Assembly: GCA_963752815.1 (NCBI GenBank)
Contig: CAVVZI010000006.1
Span: 124,001-188,000, forward strand
DNA: 64,000 bases
Direction of reading: 5' to 3'
Source: Sva-07 sp963752815
GTDB lineage: Bacteria > Actinomycetota > Acidimicrobiia > Acidimicrobiales > Ilumatobacteraceae
Positions 45,174 to 53,955 of this stretch are shown here, piece by piece. Both the position numbers and the translations under genes were made by a program. Each line of letters starts with the position of its first letter. Position 1 is the stretch's first letter. The notes below the pieces were generated by a model. The model was not told the origin of the DNA and made no database searches. It saw only the letters and a program-made list of their open reading frames with translations.

Positions 45174-46634
45174 GTGAGCACCACCGACCAGTCTGCGACC
45201 ACCAGCAACGTCCTCGCCACCGTCACCGGCCCGGTCGTGATGATCGGCTTCGGCTCGATCGGTCGTGGCACGCTCCCGCTCATCGATCGCCACATCGAAT
45301 TCGATCGCGGCCGTGCCGTCGTGATCGAACCCGACGATCGTGAGCGTTCGATCGTCGAGGGCTACGGGTTGACGTTCGTGCAGGACTCGATCACCGTCGA
45401 CAACTACCGCGATCTGTTGACCCCGCTGCTCACCGCGGGGACCGGTCAGGGGTTCTGCGTCAACCTGTCCGTCGACACGTCGTCGCTCGACGTGCTGCGG
45501 TTGTGCCGTGAACTCGGGGTGCTCTACATCGACACGGTCGTCGAGCCATGGCCGGGCTTCTACTACGACACGGCGACCGACAACGCCACGCGCACCAATC
45601 AGGCGTTGCGCTCCACGGTCGTCGACGAGCGTCGCAATTCACCGGGCGGCACCACCGCCGTGTCGTGCTGCGGCGCGAACCCGGGGATGGTGTCGTGGTT
45701 CGTGAAGGAGGCGTTGGTGTCACTGGCGTCCGACCTCGGCATCGACACCGCGACACCGGCCGCCGGGGACCGGGCCGGCTGGGCGGCGTTCATGCGCGAG
45801 GTCGGGGTCACCGGGATCCACATCGCCGAGCGCGACACGCAGCGCGCCGTGGCGCCGAAGCCGATCGACGTCTTCTGGAACACGTGGTCGGTCGACGGCT
45901 TCATCTCCGAGGGCATGCAGCCGGCGGAGCTCGGCTGGGGGACGCACGAACGATGGATGCCCGCGAACGCCCGCACCCCCGATGATCCGGCGGCGCCCGG
46001 CATCTTCCTCGAACAGCCGGGTGCCGAAACGCGCGTCCGCACCTGGTGCCCGTCGCACGGGGAGCAGTACGGCTTCCTGGTGACGCACAACGAGGCGCTG
46101 TCGATCCCCGACTTCTTCACGGTGCGCTCAGCGGCGGGCGAGGTCGAGTACCGCCCGACGTGCCACTACGCCTATCACCCCTGCAACGACGCGGTCCTGT
46201 CGTTCCACGAGCTGTTCGGCGCGGCCGGGCGCTGGCCGTCGGGACAGCACGTGCTCGACGAGGACGAGATCGTCGACGGCCGCGACGAACTCGGGGTGTT
46301 GCTCTACGGGCACGCCCGCAACGCCTACTGGTACGGCTCGCAGCTGACGATCGAAGAAGCGCGTGCGCTGGCTCCTCATCAGAACGCGACCGGCATGCAG
46401 GTGACGTCCGCGGTGCTCGCCGGGATCGTGTGGGCGCTCGAGAACCCGCTCGCCGGGATCGTCGAGACCGACGACATGGACCATCAGCGGTGCCTCGAAG
46501 TGCAGCGTCCGTACCTCGGCAACGTGGTCGGCGTGTACACCGACTGGACCCCGCTCGCCGGTCGCCCGGGACTCTTCGCCGACGACATCGACACCGACGA
46601 TCCCTGGCAGTTCCGCAACGTCCTCGTCCACTGA
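45174..46634 (+). CDS. Homospermidine synthase-like protein
   Basis: 486 residues. The N-terminal NAD-binding fold has VVMIGFGSIGRGTLPLI, with EPDD after beta-2. The family segments LYIDTVVEPWPGFYYD, CGANPGMVSWFVKEAL, TEWDT-like VFWNTWSVDGFISEG and HNEALSIPDFFTV follow. It matches bacterial homospermidine synthase, which makes homospermidine from putrescine with NAD. GTG 45174 has an ideal GGAGG five bases upstream. It stands alone between citrate synthase (divergent) and a large palindrome downstream. Confidence 0.88.
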   Translation: MSTTDQSATTSNVLATVTGPVVMIGFGSIGRGTLPLIDRHIEFDRGRAVVIEPDDRERSIVEGYGLTFVQDSITVDNYRDLLTPLLTAGTGQGFCVNLSVDTSSLDVLRLCRELGVLYIDTVVEPWPGFYYDTATDNATRTNQALRSTVVDERRNSPGGTTAVSCCGANPGMVSWFVKEALVSLASDLGIDTATPAAGDRAGWAAFMREVGVTGIHIAERDTQRAVAPKPIDVFWNTWSVDGFISEGMQPAELGWGTHERWMPANARTPDDPAAPGIFLEQPGAETRVRTWCPSHGEQYGFLVTHNEALSIPDFFTVRSAAGEVEYRPTCHYAYHPCNDAVLSFHELFGAAGRWPSGQHVLDEDEIVDGRDELGVLLYGHARNAYWYGSQLTIEEARALAPHQNATGMQVTSAVLAGIVWALENPLAGIVETDDMDHQRCLEVQRPYLGNVVGVYTDWTPLAGRPGLFADDIDTDDPWQFRNVLVH

Positions 46635-46659
46635 GACCGCCCCGACCCACCCCCATCCA

Positions 46660-46712
46660 CCCGAAAATGGAGCAGATGTCGCGCTCAGCGCGACATCTGC
46701 TCCATTTTCGGG
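46660..46712. repeat. 26-bp perfect palindrome with a one-base centre
   Basis: Arms 46660-46685 and 46687-46712 are exact reverse complements (26 bases each, single C between). It begins 25 bases after the homospermidine synthase stop and is followed by GGTTTG, not a long T run. It can act as a terminator but is far longer and more perfect than usual. It might be a dispersed palindromic element or a transposon end remnant. Confidence 0.8.
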
Positions 46713-46747
46713 GGTTTGTCGCTGATATCGTCTTCGGTCGATCTCCC

Positions 46748-47128
46748 GTGAACGCCGACGCCACTCACCGACGTAGCGACCGCGCACCAGTGGGTCGAAT
46801 CGCCTACTGCGGCGTCACCGGTCGATCGGTCGTACGGATCGTCGTCGCACTGTTCATGATGCTCGGCTTCCTCGGCAGCGCGACAACCGTCGCTCCCTCG
46901 AGCATCGTCGAGCCCTCGCAGGCGATGTCGATCGACGAAGTACCGGCTGCACTCCCCGCTGCTGAAGCATCGGCCCGCCGCAGCGTTGTGCGTCGGCGCC
47001 GGTTGCGTCGGGCACTGAACCCGGTCCGGATGAGCCACGGGTTCGCCCGCCTCATCTCGTGGACGGTGCCCACGCGGCGCCACCTCGTGCCACCCGTCTG
47101 GCGCGGTCCACCCGTTCTGCGCGTCTGA
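46748..47128 (+). CDS. Hypothetical single-membrane-helix basic protein
   Basis: 126 residues from GTG 46748 (or 112 from GTG 46790). One hydrophobic segment SVVRIVVALFMMLGFLGS, then a Pro/Ala/Ser stretch and a strongly basic tail (RRSVVRRRRLRRALNP). The tail would lie outside if the signal is cleaved or in-out. I do not recognise the family. It lies just after the palindrome; 47129-47323 holds no gene I can support. Confidence 0.4.
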   Translation: MNADATHRRSDRAPVGRIAYCGVTGRSVVRIVVALFMMLGFLGSATTVAPSSIVEPSQAMSIDEVPAALPAAEASARRSVVRRRRLRRALNPVRMSHGFARLISWTVPTRRHLVPPVWRGPPVLRV

Positions 47129-47323
47129 GATCCGGTTCGGCGCAGCGCGTCGACCGTCGTATCCCGAACGCCCACGGGCGCGATTGATTCGCGCCGCTCG
47201 GCGTTCGCCAGTTCCCGCCAACCGCTCCATTGGCGACACCCCGTCCACCCTCACATCACACCGAGGCACCGATGCTCCGAAGACCCACACCCACCCGCCG
47301 GCGAACGCACGAATCGAACGGCG

Positions 47324-48604
47324 ATGTCTGACGTCGTGCCACAGCTCGTCCTGATCGTCGTCCTGGTGATCGTGAACGCCGCGTTCGCCGGGACAGAACT
47401 CGCGCTCGTGTCCCTGAGGGAAGGCCAGCTGCAACGGCTCGAGACGGCGTCCTCGACCGGTGCGGTGCTGGCCCGACTGGCGCGCCAGCCGAATCAGTTC
47501 CTGGCCACGATCCAGATCGGCATCACACTCGCCGGCTTCCTGGCGTCGGCCTTCGCTGCCGTGTCGCTCGCCGAACCTCTCGAGGAACCGCTCAGCTTCC
47601 TCGGACGGGCCGCGGCGCCGGTGTCGATCGTCGTCGTCACGCTGGTCCTTTCCTACTTCACGCTGGTGTTCGGCGAGCTGGCACCGAAACGGTTGGCGAT
47701 GCAGAAGGCAGAGCGCTGGGGCATGGTGATGGCGCGGCCCCTCGCGTTCCTGTCGAAGATCACGCGCCCGATCGTGTGGCTGCTGTCGTGGTCGACCGAC
47801 GTCGCCGTGCGCTTGATGGGCGGCGACCCGCATCAGCAACGCGAGGAGGTGACCGAGGAGGAGCTGCGCGACATGGTCGCGGCACAGGTGACCTTCACGC
47901 CGCATCAGCGCGTGATCATCGACGGCGCCTTCGAGATTGCCGAGCGGACGCTGGAACAGGTCCTCGTACCCCGCAGCCAGGTGTTCGTCCTCGACCCCAC
48001 GCTCACGTGTGACCGTGCACTCGAACTCCTCGTCGAGTCGGGCCACACCCGGGCGCCGGTCGCATCGGGACGGAACCTCGACAACGTCGTCGGGTTCATC
48101 CATCTCCGCCAGCTGATCGGCGGTGGCGACGACCCCATCGCCGCGCTCGCCCTCGACACTCCGATCTTCCCCGAGGCGGCCAGGGTGCTCGTCGCGATGC
48201 GCGAACTGCAGGTCAAACGAGCCCAGATGGCCGTCGTCGTCAACGAACACGGGGGAGTGGCCGGCATCGTCACGATGGAGGATCTCGTCGAGGAACTCGT
48301 CGGCGAGATCTACGACGAGACCGACCCCGACCTCACCACCGTCCGCCACGAGCCGGACGGCACGATCGTGCTTCCCGGCACGTTCCCGATCCACGACCTC
48401 GACGACATCGACGTCGACCTACCCACCGGTGACTATGCGACGGTCGCCGGTCTCGTCCTCGAACGGCTGGGCCGGATCCCCGTCGTCGGTCTGTGCGTCG
48501 AGATCGACGGCTGGAACGTCGAGGTCCGCGCCAGGGAGCGCCACAGCATCACCGAAGTCGCACTCACCCCGATCGTTCCCCAACACAGCGAGGACCCCTC
48601 ATGA
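47324..48604 (+). CDS. CNNM/HlyC-CorC family transporter (DUF21-CBS)
   Basis: 426 residues. A DUF21 transmembrane domain (about 1-190; AFAGTELALVSLREGQLQRLE, FGELAPKRLAMQKAE), a CBS pair (about 210-330) and a C-terminal CorC_HlyC domain (about 345-420; FPIHDLDDIDVDLP). Family members are linked to Mg2+/Co2+ efflux. The TGA overlaps the ATG of terC, so the two membrane proteins are made together. Confidence 0.93.
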   Translation: MSDVVPQLVLIVVLVIVNAAFAGTELALVSLREGQLQRLETASSTGAVLARLARQPNQFLATIQIGITLAGFLASAFAAVSLAEPLEEPLSFLGRAAAPVSIVVVTLVLSYFTLVFGELAPKRLAMQKAERWGMVMARPLAFLSKITRPIVWLLSWSTDVAVRLMGGDPHQQREEVTEEELRDMVAAQVTFTPHQRVIIDGAFEIAERTLEQVLVPRSQVFVLDPTLTCDRALELLVESGHTRAPVASGRNLDNVVGFIHLRQLIGGGDDPIAALALDTPIFPEAARVLVAMRELQVKRAQMAVVVNEHGGVAGIVTMEDLVEELVGEIYDETDPDLTTVRHEPDGTIVLPGTFPIHDLDDIDVDLPTGDYATVAGLVLERLGRIPVVGLCVEIDGWNVEVRARERHSITEVALTPIVPQHSEDPS

Positions 48605-49623
48605 TCCTTTCCCCGTCCACCCTCGTCGCCGCAGGAGCTGCGGCCGACGAGAATTTCGCGTCGTTCGACGTGCCGCCGTGGGCCTGGCTCGCGCTCGTCG
48701 CGGTGATCACGGTGATGCTCGTCGCCGACCTGCTGCTCGTGCACCGCACGGCCCACGTGATCACCATCAAGGAAGCGGCCATCGAGTCGGCCGTCTGGAT
48801 CTCGATCGGCCTGCTGTTCGGGCTGGTGATACTGGCCTGGCAGGGCGGACAGGCCGGCAGCGAGTACTACGCCGGCTTCCTGATCGAGAAGAGCCTGTCG
48901 ATCGACAACGTGTTCGTCTGGGCGGTGATCTTCTCGTTCTTCGCGGTCCCTCGTGAGTACCAGTTCCGGGTGCTCTTCTGGGGCATCTTCGGCGCCCTCG
49001 TGATGCGTGCCATCTTCATCTTCGCCGGCGTCGCGCTCATCGAGAACTTCGAGTGGGTGCTGTACATCTTCGGTGCGTTCCTGCTCTACACCGCGGTGAA
49101 GATCGCCCGCCACGACGAGGACAAACAGGTCGACTACAACAACAACATCGCGATGCGCCTGGTGCGCAAGATCGTGCCCACGACCGACGAGTACGACGGC
49201 CAGAAGCTGTTCACCCGCCGGAACGCCAAGCGCGTCGCCACGCCGCTGTTCGCCGTGCTCGTGCTCATCGAGGCGACCGACGTGGTGTTCGCCGTCGACT
49301 CGGTGCCGGCGGTCCTCGCCGTCAGCCGCGAGCCGTTCATCGTGTTCGCCGCGAACGCGTTCGCCATCCTCGGCCTGCGCGCCCTGTACTTCCTGCTCGG
49401 CGGGATGCAGGGCCAGTTCCGGTATCTCAACATCGGGCTCGGGGTCATCCTCGGCTTCGTCGGCATCAAGATGCTGCTGATCGGCGATCCGTTCGAGATC
49501 CACCTGCCGACGTACGTGTCGCTCGGATTCATCGCCGTGGTGCTGACGGTGTCGATCCTGTGGTCGATCCGCGCCGATCGTCGCGAGCGGGCCGTGCCGG
49601 AGATGGACGTGTCAGAGCGGTGA
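48601..49623 (+). CDS. TerC-family integral membrane protein
   Basis: 340 residues with about eight helices and the TerC motifs EKSLSIDNVFVWAVIF and EATDVVFAVDSVPAVLAV, whose acidic residues lie inside the membrane. TerC/Alx-type proteins are implicated in manganese or other metal-ion homeostasis and in metallating exported proteins. ATG 48601 overlaps the CNNM gene's stop (ATGA). Its 3' end overlaps the convergent carboxyltransferase gene by 12 bases. Confidence 0.94.
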   Translation: MILSPSTLVAAGAAADENFASFDVPPWAWLALVAVITVMLVADLLLVHRTAHVITIKEAAIESAVWISIGLLFGLVILAWQGGQAGSEYYAGFLIEKSLSIDNVFVWAVIFSFFAVPREYQFRVLFWGIFGALVMRAIFIFAGVALIENFEWVLYIFGAFLLYTAVKIARHDEDKQVDYNNNIAMRLVRKIVPTTDEYDGQKLFTRRNAKRVATPLFAVLVLIEATDVVFAVDSVPAVLAVSREPFIVFAANAFAILGLRALYFLLGGMQGQFRYLNIGLGVILGFVGIKMLLIGDPFEIHLPTYVSLGFIAVVLTVSILWSIRADRRERAVPEMDVSER

Positions 49624-50907
49624 GTTGCCGTGCTTGCGCGGCGACAGGACCTCGCGCTTGTCGTCGAGCATGTCGAGTGCCGCCGCGATCTCGCGTCGGG
49701 TGTCGGCCGGATCGATCACGGCGTCGACATACCCTCGTTCGGCCGCGACGTACGGGTTGAGCAACCGCTCGGCGTAGTCGGCCTCGAACTCGGCGCGTTC
49801 CTCGGGGGTGGCCCGCCGTTGCAGGATCGCCGCGGCTTGACCGGCGCCCATCACCGCGAGTTCGGCGCCGGGCCAGGCGAGGCACAGATCGTTGCCCATC
49901 GTCTTGGAATCCATCACGATGAACGCGCCGCCGTAGCTCTTGCGCAGGATCACGCAGATGCGCGGAACTGTCGCCCGCGCGTAGGCGAACACGAGCTGCG
50001 CCCCGTGACGGATCATCCCTCGCCACTCGAGGTCCTTGCCCGGATAGAAGCCGGGCGTGTCGACGAGCGTGATGATCGGAAGGTTGAAGGCATCGCAGAA
50101 CGCGACGAAGCGTGCGGCTTTCTGTGACGCCGGGATGTCGAGCGTTCCGGCGAGCGAGATCGGCTGGTTCGCCACGATGCCGACCGGCCGTCCGTCGATG
50201 GTGGCGAACGCGGTGACCACGTTCGCGGCCCATCGATCGCGCAGCTCGAACCCGCTGCCCTCGTCGACGATCGCCTCGTAGACCTTGCGGACGTCGTAGC
50301 TGCCGGTCGACGTCGCCGGAATCTGGGCGCCCGCCTCGGGGCACGGCCGATCGGCCGGGTCGTCGCACGGCCAGCGGGCCGGCTCCTCATCGGTGCTGTC
50401 GGGGAGATACTCCAGCAGGTTCTCCGCCGCCTCGACCGCCGCCCCACGATCAGCGACGACCATCGTGGCGACGCCGGTGTAGCGGGCATGCGTGGTCGCT
50501 CCGCCGAGCTCGTCGACGTCGATCCCGACGCCCGTGAACTCCTCGACCATCACCGGACCGTTCACGAACGCGTAGCTCGATTCGGTCATGATCGTGAAGT
50601 CGGCCAGCCCGAGGAGCAGTGCCGGCCCGGACACCGCGGGACCATCGACCACGGCGATCGTCGGCACCCGGCCCGAACAGCTCGCCAACGCCGCCGCCAC
50701 CCGTCCCCACGCATCGAGCGCCGGCATGCCCTCGATGATGTCGGCACCGGCGCTCGACAGCACGAGGACGACGGGCAGACCGCTGTCGCGGGCGGCGGTC
50801 AGGCCGTACTCGATCTTGGCCGAAGTGGTCGCCGACAGCCGTACCACGTCGCCCGGTTCATCGACGTCGATCCAGATGACGTCACGGTCGCGGACACGGC
50901 GCATCAT
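49612..50907 (-). CDS. Acyl-CoA carboxylase beta-type carboxyltransferase, short form
   Basis: 431 residues with both halves of the carboxyltransferase crotonase fold. The N-half has GPAVSGPALLLGLADFTIM and SYAFVNGP. The C-half has VVTAFATIDGRPVGIVANQP, LPIITLVDTPGFYPG, KSYGGAFIVMDSK and the end YVDAVIDPADTRREI. AccD-type enzymes move carboxyl from biotin to acyl-CoA. At 431 residues it is about 80-100 shorter at the N-terminus than AccD5/PccB. No biotin subunit is adjacent. A short reading frame (50882-50998) in front may hold missing N-terminal sequence. Confidence 0.87.
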   Translation of the reverse strand: MMRRVRDRDVIWIDVDEPGDVVRLSATTSAKIEYGLTAARDSGLPVVLVLSSAGADIIEGMPALDAWGRVAAALASCSGRVPTIAVVDGPAVSGPALLLGLADFTIMTESSYAFVNGPVMVEEFTGVGIDVDELGGATTHARYTGVATMVVADRGAAVEAAENLLEYLPDSTDEEPARWPCDDPADRPCPEAGAQIPATSTGSYDVRKVYEAIVDEGSGFELRDRWAANVVTAFATIDGRPVGIVANQPISLAGTLDIPASQKAARFVAFCDAFNLPIITLVDTPGFYPGKDLEWRGMIRHGAQLVFAYARATVPRICVILRKSYGGAFIVMDSKTMGNDLCLAWPGAELAVMGAGQAAAILQRRATPEERAEFEADYAERLLNPYVAAERGYVDAVIDPADTRREIAAALDMLDDKREVLSPRKHGNSPL

Positions 50908-51018
50908 CGGGACGGGCGGCGCCCGGCACGAGGCTGGCGAGATCCAGATCGCCCGGCTGGTGGCCCCACCACGTGTCGCGCAACTCGGCCGAGGTCATCG
51001 CCCGGACAGTACCGGGAG

Positions 51019-51957
51019 TCAGGCCGGGCGGGGGACCACCAGCACGGCGGTGTCGAGATGGACGCCGTGTTGATGCGCGCCCTGCTCGCCGACGACGTCG
51101 CGCAGCGTGTCGCGGGCTGCCATCGTCGGTGCGCTCGGGCGTGGGCGGCGCCGCCGGGCGAAGGCGACGACGCGCCGGGGGAGTTCGGGCACGGTGATCC
51201 GCCGGAACGAGCCCTGCAGCCAGGTCGGCACCGCGGTGGCCGGAACGATCGATGCGCCGAAACCGTCGATCGCGAGGGAGGCGAGCAACCGGACGCCGTC
51301 GATCTCGGCTTGCGGCCGCAAGGTGATGTCGGCGGTCGCGGCAGCGCGGTCGAGCACCCGGCGAAGGGCCGAGCCCGTCGGCGGCAGCAGGAGGGGAACG
51401 TCGTCGAGGTCGGCCAGCGCGATCGTGTCGTGCTTCGCCAGCGGGTGGCTCTTGTCGGCGAGCAGGAGCAGGTCTTCGGCGAACAGTGGTTCGATCACGA
51501 GTTCCGGATCGTCGACCGGCAGATGGATGACGGCGGCATTGAGCTGACCCGACAGCAGGTTGGGCACGAGTGTCGACGTGGCGCCGTCCTGGATGATGAT
51601 CCGCACGTTCGGGTGCTGCTGGCCGAGGCGGCCGAGGAACTGCGGCATCAACCACCGCGCCGTCGTGCCGATCACCCCGAGTCGCGTCTGGCCGGACACG
51701 GTGGCGTCGCGGCTCGCCATGTCGGCGGTGATGTCGTCGATCTCACGCAGCACACGTCGTGCCCGTTCCACCACTCGCGCGCCGTCTTCGGTGAGGCCGC
51801 CGTTGCTGCGGTCGACGAGCGTGACGCCCAATTCCTTCTCGAGGCGGGCGATGTGGCTCGACACGTTGGACTGCACGGTGAACAGGGCCCGGGCGGCGCC
51901 GGAAAACGTGCCATGGTCGGCGATCGCGACGAGCGTGGCCAGTTGCCGGGCATCCAT
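51019..51957 (-). CDS. LysR-family transcriptional regulator
   Basis: 312 residues. The N-terminal winged helix MDARQLATLVAIADHGTFSGAARALF precedes a two-lobe effector domain (RLGVIGTTARWLMPQFL; EPLFAEDLLLLADKSHPLA). ATG 51957 gives the usual LysR start; a TTG at 51975 in frame is an alternative. It diverges from the 6C RNA and HAD-PlsC gene; the shared 225-base region carries the putative 6C RNA promoter. The C-terminal 50 residues are Arg/Pro-rich and poorly conserved. Confidence 0.92.
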   Translation of the reverse strand: MDARQLATLVAIADHGTFSGAARALFTVQSNVSSHIARLEKELGVTLVDRSNGGLTEDGARVVERARRVLREIDDITADMASRDATVSGQTRLGVIGTTARWLMPQFLGRLGQQHPNVRIIIQDGATSTLVPNLLSGQLNAAVIHLPVDDPELVIEPLFAEDLLLLADKSHPLAKHDTIALADLDDVPLLLPPTGSALRRVLDRAAATADITLRPQAEIDGVRLLASLAIDGFGASIVPATAVPTWLQGSFRRITVPELPRRVVAFARRRRPRPSAPTMAARDTLRDVVGEQGAHQHGVHLDTAVLVVPRPA

Positions 51958-51992
51958 CTCCAAAAACGATAGCAAGTATCTCGGAGTTCTAC

Positions 51993-52021
51993 TTGCCAGA
52001 TCGCTTGTTCACGTGCATACT
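51993..52021 (+). promoter_or_regulatory. Sigma-70-type promoter of the 6C RNA
   Basis: TTGCCA (51993-51998), a 17-base spacer and CATACT (52016-52021) with a TG just before it. Transcription would begin near 52028, some 15 bases before the first hairpin of the 6C RNA. Confidence 0.55.
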
Positions 52022-52027
52022 TTCACA

Positions 52028-52155
52028 AGCAAGACAGATCGCAGTGCGAACACCCCCCATGTTCCACTCGAAGGGAACCCACAAACCGATCCCCCATCGG
52101 TGGGAATTCCCAGGTTGAGAGACCCGGATCCCCCATCCGGGTCTTTCCCGTTTTT
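52028..52155 (+). ncRNA. 6C-type small RNA
   Basis: Three hairpins with C-only or C-rich loops. 52043-52068: AGTG-c-GAACA, loop CCCCCCA, TGTTC-CACT. 52085-52101: ACCGAT, loop CCCCC, ATCGGT. 52120-52144: a 10-bp terminator stem, loop CCCCC. The sequence then runs TTCCCGTTTTT. Two C-loop hairpins plus a terminator define the actinobacterial 6C RNA (B11 in mycobacteria, a regulator acting through C-rich loops pairing with G-rich mRNA sites). The gene downstream encodes a HAD phosphatase-like protein; from memory, the mycobacterial B11 gene also lies next to a HAD-family gene. The 5' end is inferred. Confidence 0.8.
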
Positions 52156-52182
52156 CCGGTCAGTTCGACGGTCGGACGTAGT

Positions 52183-53646
52183 GTGTCGCCGGTGAGCGAA
52201 CCTTCCTCCGAGCTCAGTGCCGATCGCGGCGCGGCGTTCTTCGATCTCGATCGCACGTTGTTGCGCGGCGCGTCGGGCGAGGTGTTCTCGGACGCGATGC
52301 GCCTGGCCGGGCTCACGTCTCGGTCGATCCCGGGCGAGCGACTGCTGTTCGGGGTGTTCAGCGCGATCGGCGAGACCTTGCCGTCGATGGCGCTCGCCCG
52401 CCAGGCGGTCGCCCTCGCCAAGGGCCGCTCCCAGGCTGCCGTCCAGGAGGCGGCCGACACGGTTGCCGAACGGCTCGTGGGCATGGTGCAACCGTTCGCC
52501 GAGACGGCCTTCGCCGCGCATCGTGCTGCCGGGCGGCCGATCGTCCTCGCCACCACCACGCCGTACGACCTGGTCAAGCCGTTCGCCGACCGCCTCGGGC
52601 TCGACGACGTCGTCGCGACGCGGTACACGGTCGACGAGAACGGGTTGTACGACGGCACGCTGGCCGGGCCCTTCGTGTGGTCGGCCGGCAAGCTCGCGGC
52701 GATCACCGAATGGTCCGACGAACACGGGATCGATCTGCTGGCGAGTTACGCCTACTCCGACAGTGCCTACGACTCGCCGATGCTGTCCGCCGTCGGCCAT
52801 CCGGTCGTCGTCAATCCCGACCCACGGATGGTGCTCATCGCCGCCACCCGGCGGTGGCCGACGCTGCACCTCGACGTGTCGCCCGGGGTGTTGAAGATTC
52901 CGGTGATCGGGCTCGAACTACAGCACTTGGCACTGCGCCTCGCCCGGCCTGCCGCGTACCCCTACGCCCGTTTCGACATCGCGGGTGACGAGCACATCCC
53001 GCCGACCGGTCCGGCGATCCTGGTGGGCAACCATCGCAGCTACTTCGATGTGGCTGCGATGTCGATCACCATCGCCAGGAGCGGGCGCACGGCCCGGTTC
53101 CTCGGCAAGAAGGAGGTGTTCGACGCGCCCTTCGTCGGCCAGGTCGCCGCGGCGATGGGCGGTATCCGCGTCGACCGTGGCACCGGCTCGGACGAACCGC
53201 TCCAAGCGGCCGCCGACGCGCTCGCCGGCGGTGAGATGGTCGTGATCATGCCGGAGGGCACGATCCCTCGGGGCCCGGCTTTCTACCGCAAGCCCAAGGG
53301 CCGGTGGGGAGCGGCGCGCCTCGCACAGATGACCGGCGCCCCCGTGATCCCGGTCGGGATGTGGGGCACCGAGAAGGTGTGGCCGCGCTCGAGCCGCCTC
53401 CCGAACCTGCTCAACCTCACGGATCCGCCGACCGTGCGCGTCCGCGTCGGCGGTCCGGTCGAACTGGTGGGCAGATCCCTCGCGGCCGACACGAAACGAA
53501 TCATGGACGCGCTCGTCGACCTGCTCCCGGAGGACGCCTACTCGAACCGCCGGCCGTCAGCCGAGGAGTTGGCGCTGACCTACCCGCCGGGCTATCGAGG
53601 CGACCCGACGAAAGAGTCGACCCGTCGACCGGGCACCGACGTCTGA
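52183..53646 (+). CDS. HAD-IB hydrolase fused to 1-acylglycerol-3-phosphate acyltransferase (PlsC)
   Basis: 487 residues. The N-terminal HAD-IB domain (about 10-230) has the DxD of AFFDLDRTLLRG and the late acidic loop AYSDSAYDSPML. The C-terminal PlsC domain (about 265-460) has HxxxxD in VGNHRSYFDVAAM and PEGTIPRGP. Such fusions (PlsC2/Rv2483c type) make or process phosphatidic acid. Start GTG 52183, or GTG 52192; neither has a clear ribosome site. It lies just after the 6C RNA terminator, so expression probably depends on a further promoter or read-through. Confidence 0.9.
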   Translation: MSPVSEPSSELSADRGAAFFDLDRTLLRGASGEVFSDAMRLAGLTSRSIPGERLLFGVFSAIGETLPSMALARQAVALAKGRSQAAVQEAADTVAERLVGMVQPFAETAFAAHRAAGRPIVLATTTPYDLVKPFADRLGLDDVVATRYTVDENGLYDGTLAGPFVWSAGKLAAITEWSDEHGIDLLASYAYSDSAYDSPMLSAVGHPVVVNPDPRMVLIAATRRWPTLHLDVSPGVLKIPVIGLELQHLALRLARPAAYPYARFDIAGDEHIPPTGPAILVGNHRSYFDVAAMSITIARSGRTARFLGKKEVFDAPFVGQVAAAMGGIRVDRGTGSDEPLQAAADALAGGEMVVIMPEGTIPRGPAFYRKPKGRWGAARLAQMTGAPVIPVGMWGTEKVWPRSSRLPNLLNLTDPPTVRVRVGGPVELVGRSLAADTKRIMDALVDLLPEDAYSNRRPSAEELALTYPPGYRGDPTKESTRRPGTDV

Positions 53647-53658
53647 CGCGAGCAGGAC

Positions 53659-53955
53659 ATGTCGATCGACTCGTCGTGTGAGCTGTGCGAAGCGACACCG
53701 TTCACCGAATGGTTCCACAACGACGATCTGTGCTGGATCGCCGAGTGCGACGCCTGTGGGGTTCCGATGGTGGTCTGGCGCGTCCACGATCCGAGTCCAT
53801 CCGACGAGATCCGCCAGGAACTGCACGCGCGGCTCGATGAGGTGATGACCGCCCGATCCTCCGACCCGTACTGGATCGACGACAACATGCGCAGCATCCC
53901 TGACCACTACCACGCCCACGCCCGCCGCCGAATGGATTGGACCCGACGATCATGA
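53659..53955 (+). CDS. Small CxxC zinc-binding protein
   Basis: 98 residues with CELCEATPFTEWFHNDDLCW and ECDACGVPMVVWRVHDP, giving two CxxC pairs for one zinc site. The pattern is that of a conserved actinobacterial hypothetical family. 12 bases follow the HAD-PlsC gene, and its stop overlaps fabZ (ATGA). Function unknown. Confidence 0.8.
   Translation: MSIDSSCELCEATPFTEWFHNDDLCWIAECDACGVPMVVWRVHDPSPSDEIRQELHARLDEVMTARSSDPYWIDDNMRSIPDHYHAHARRRMDWTRRS

Noticed and set aside
50882..50998. 38-codon open frame upstream of the carboxyltransferase
   Set aside because: Too short and without a clear ribosome site to annotate as a gene; kept only as a possible displaced N-terminus.
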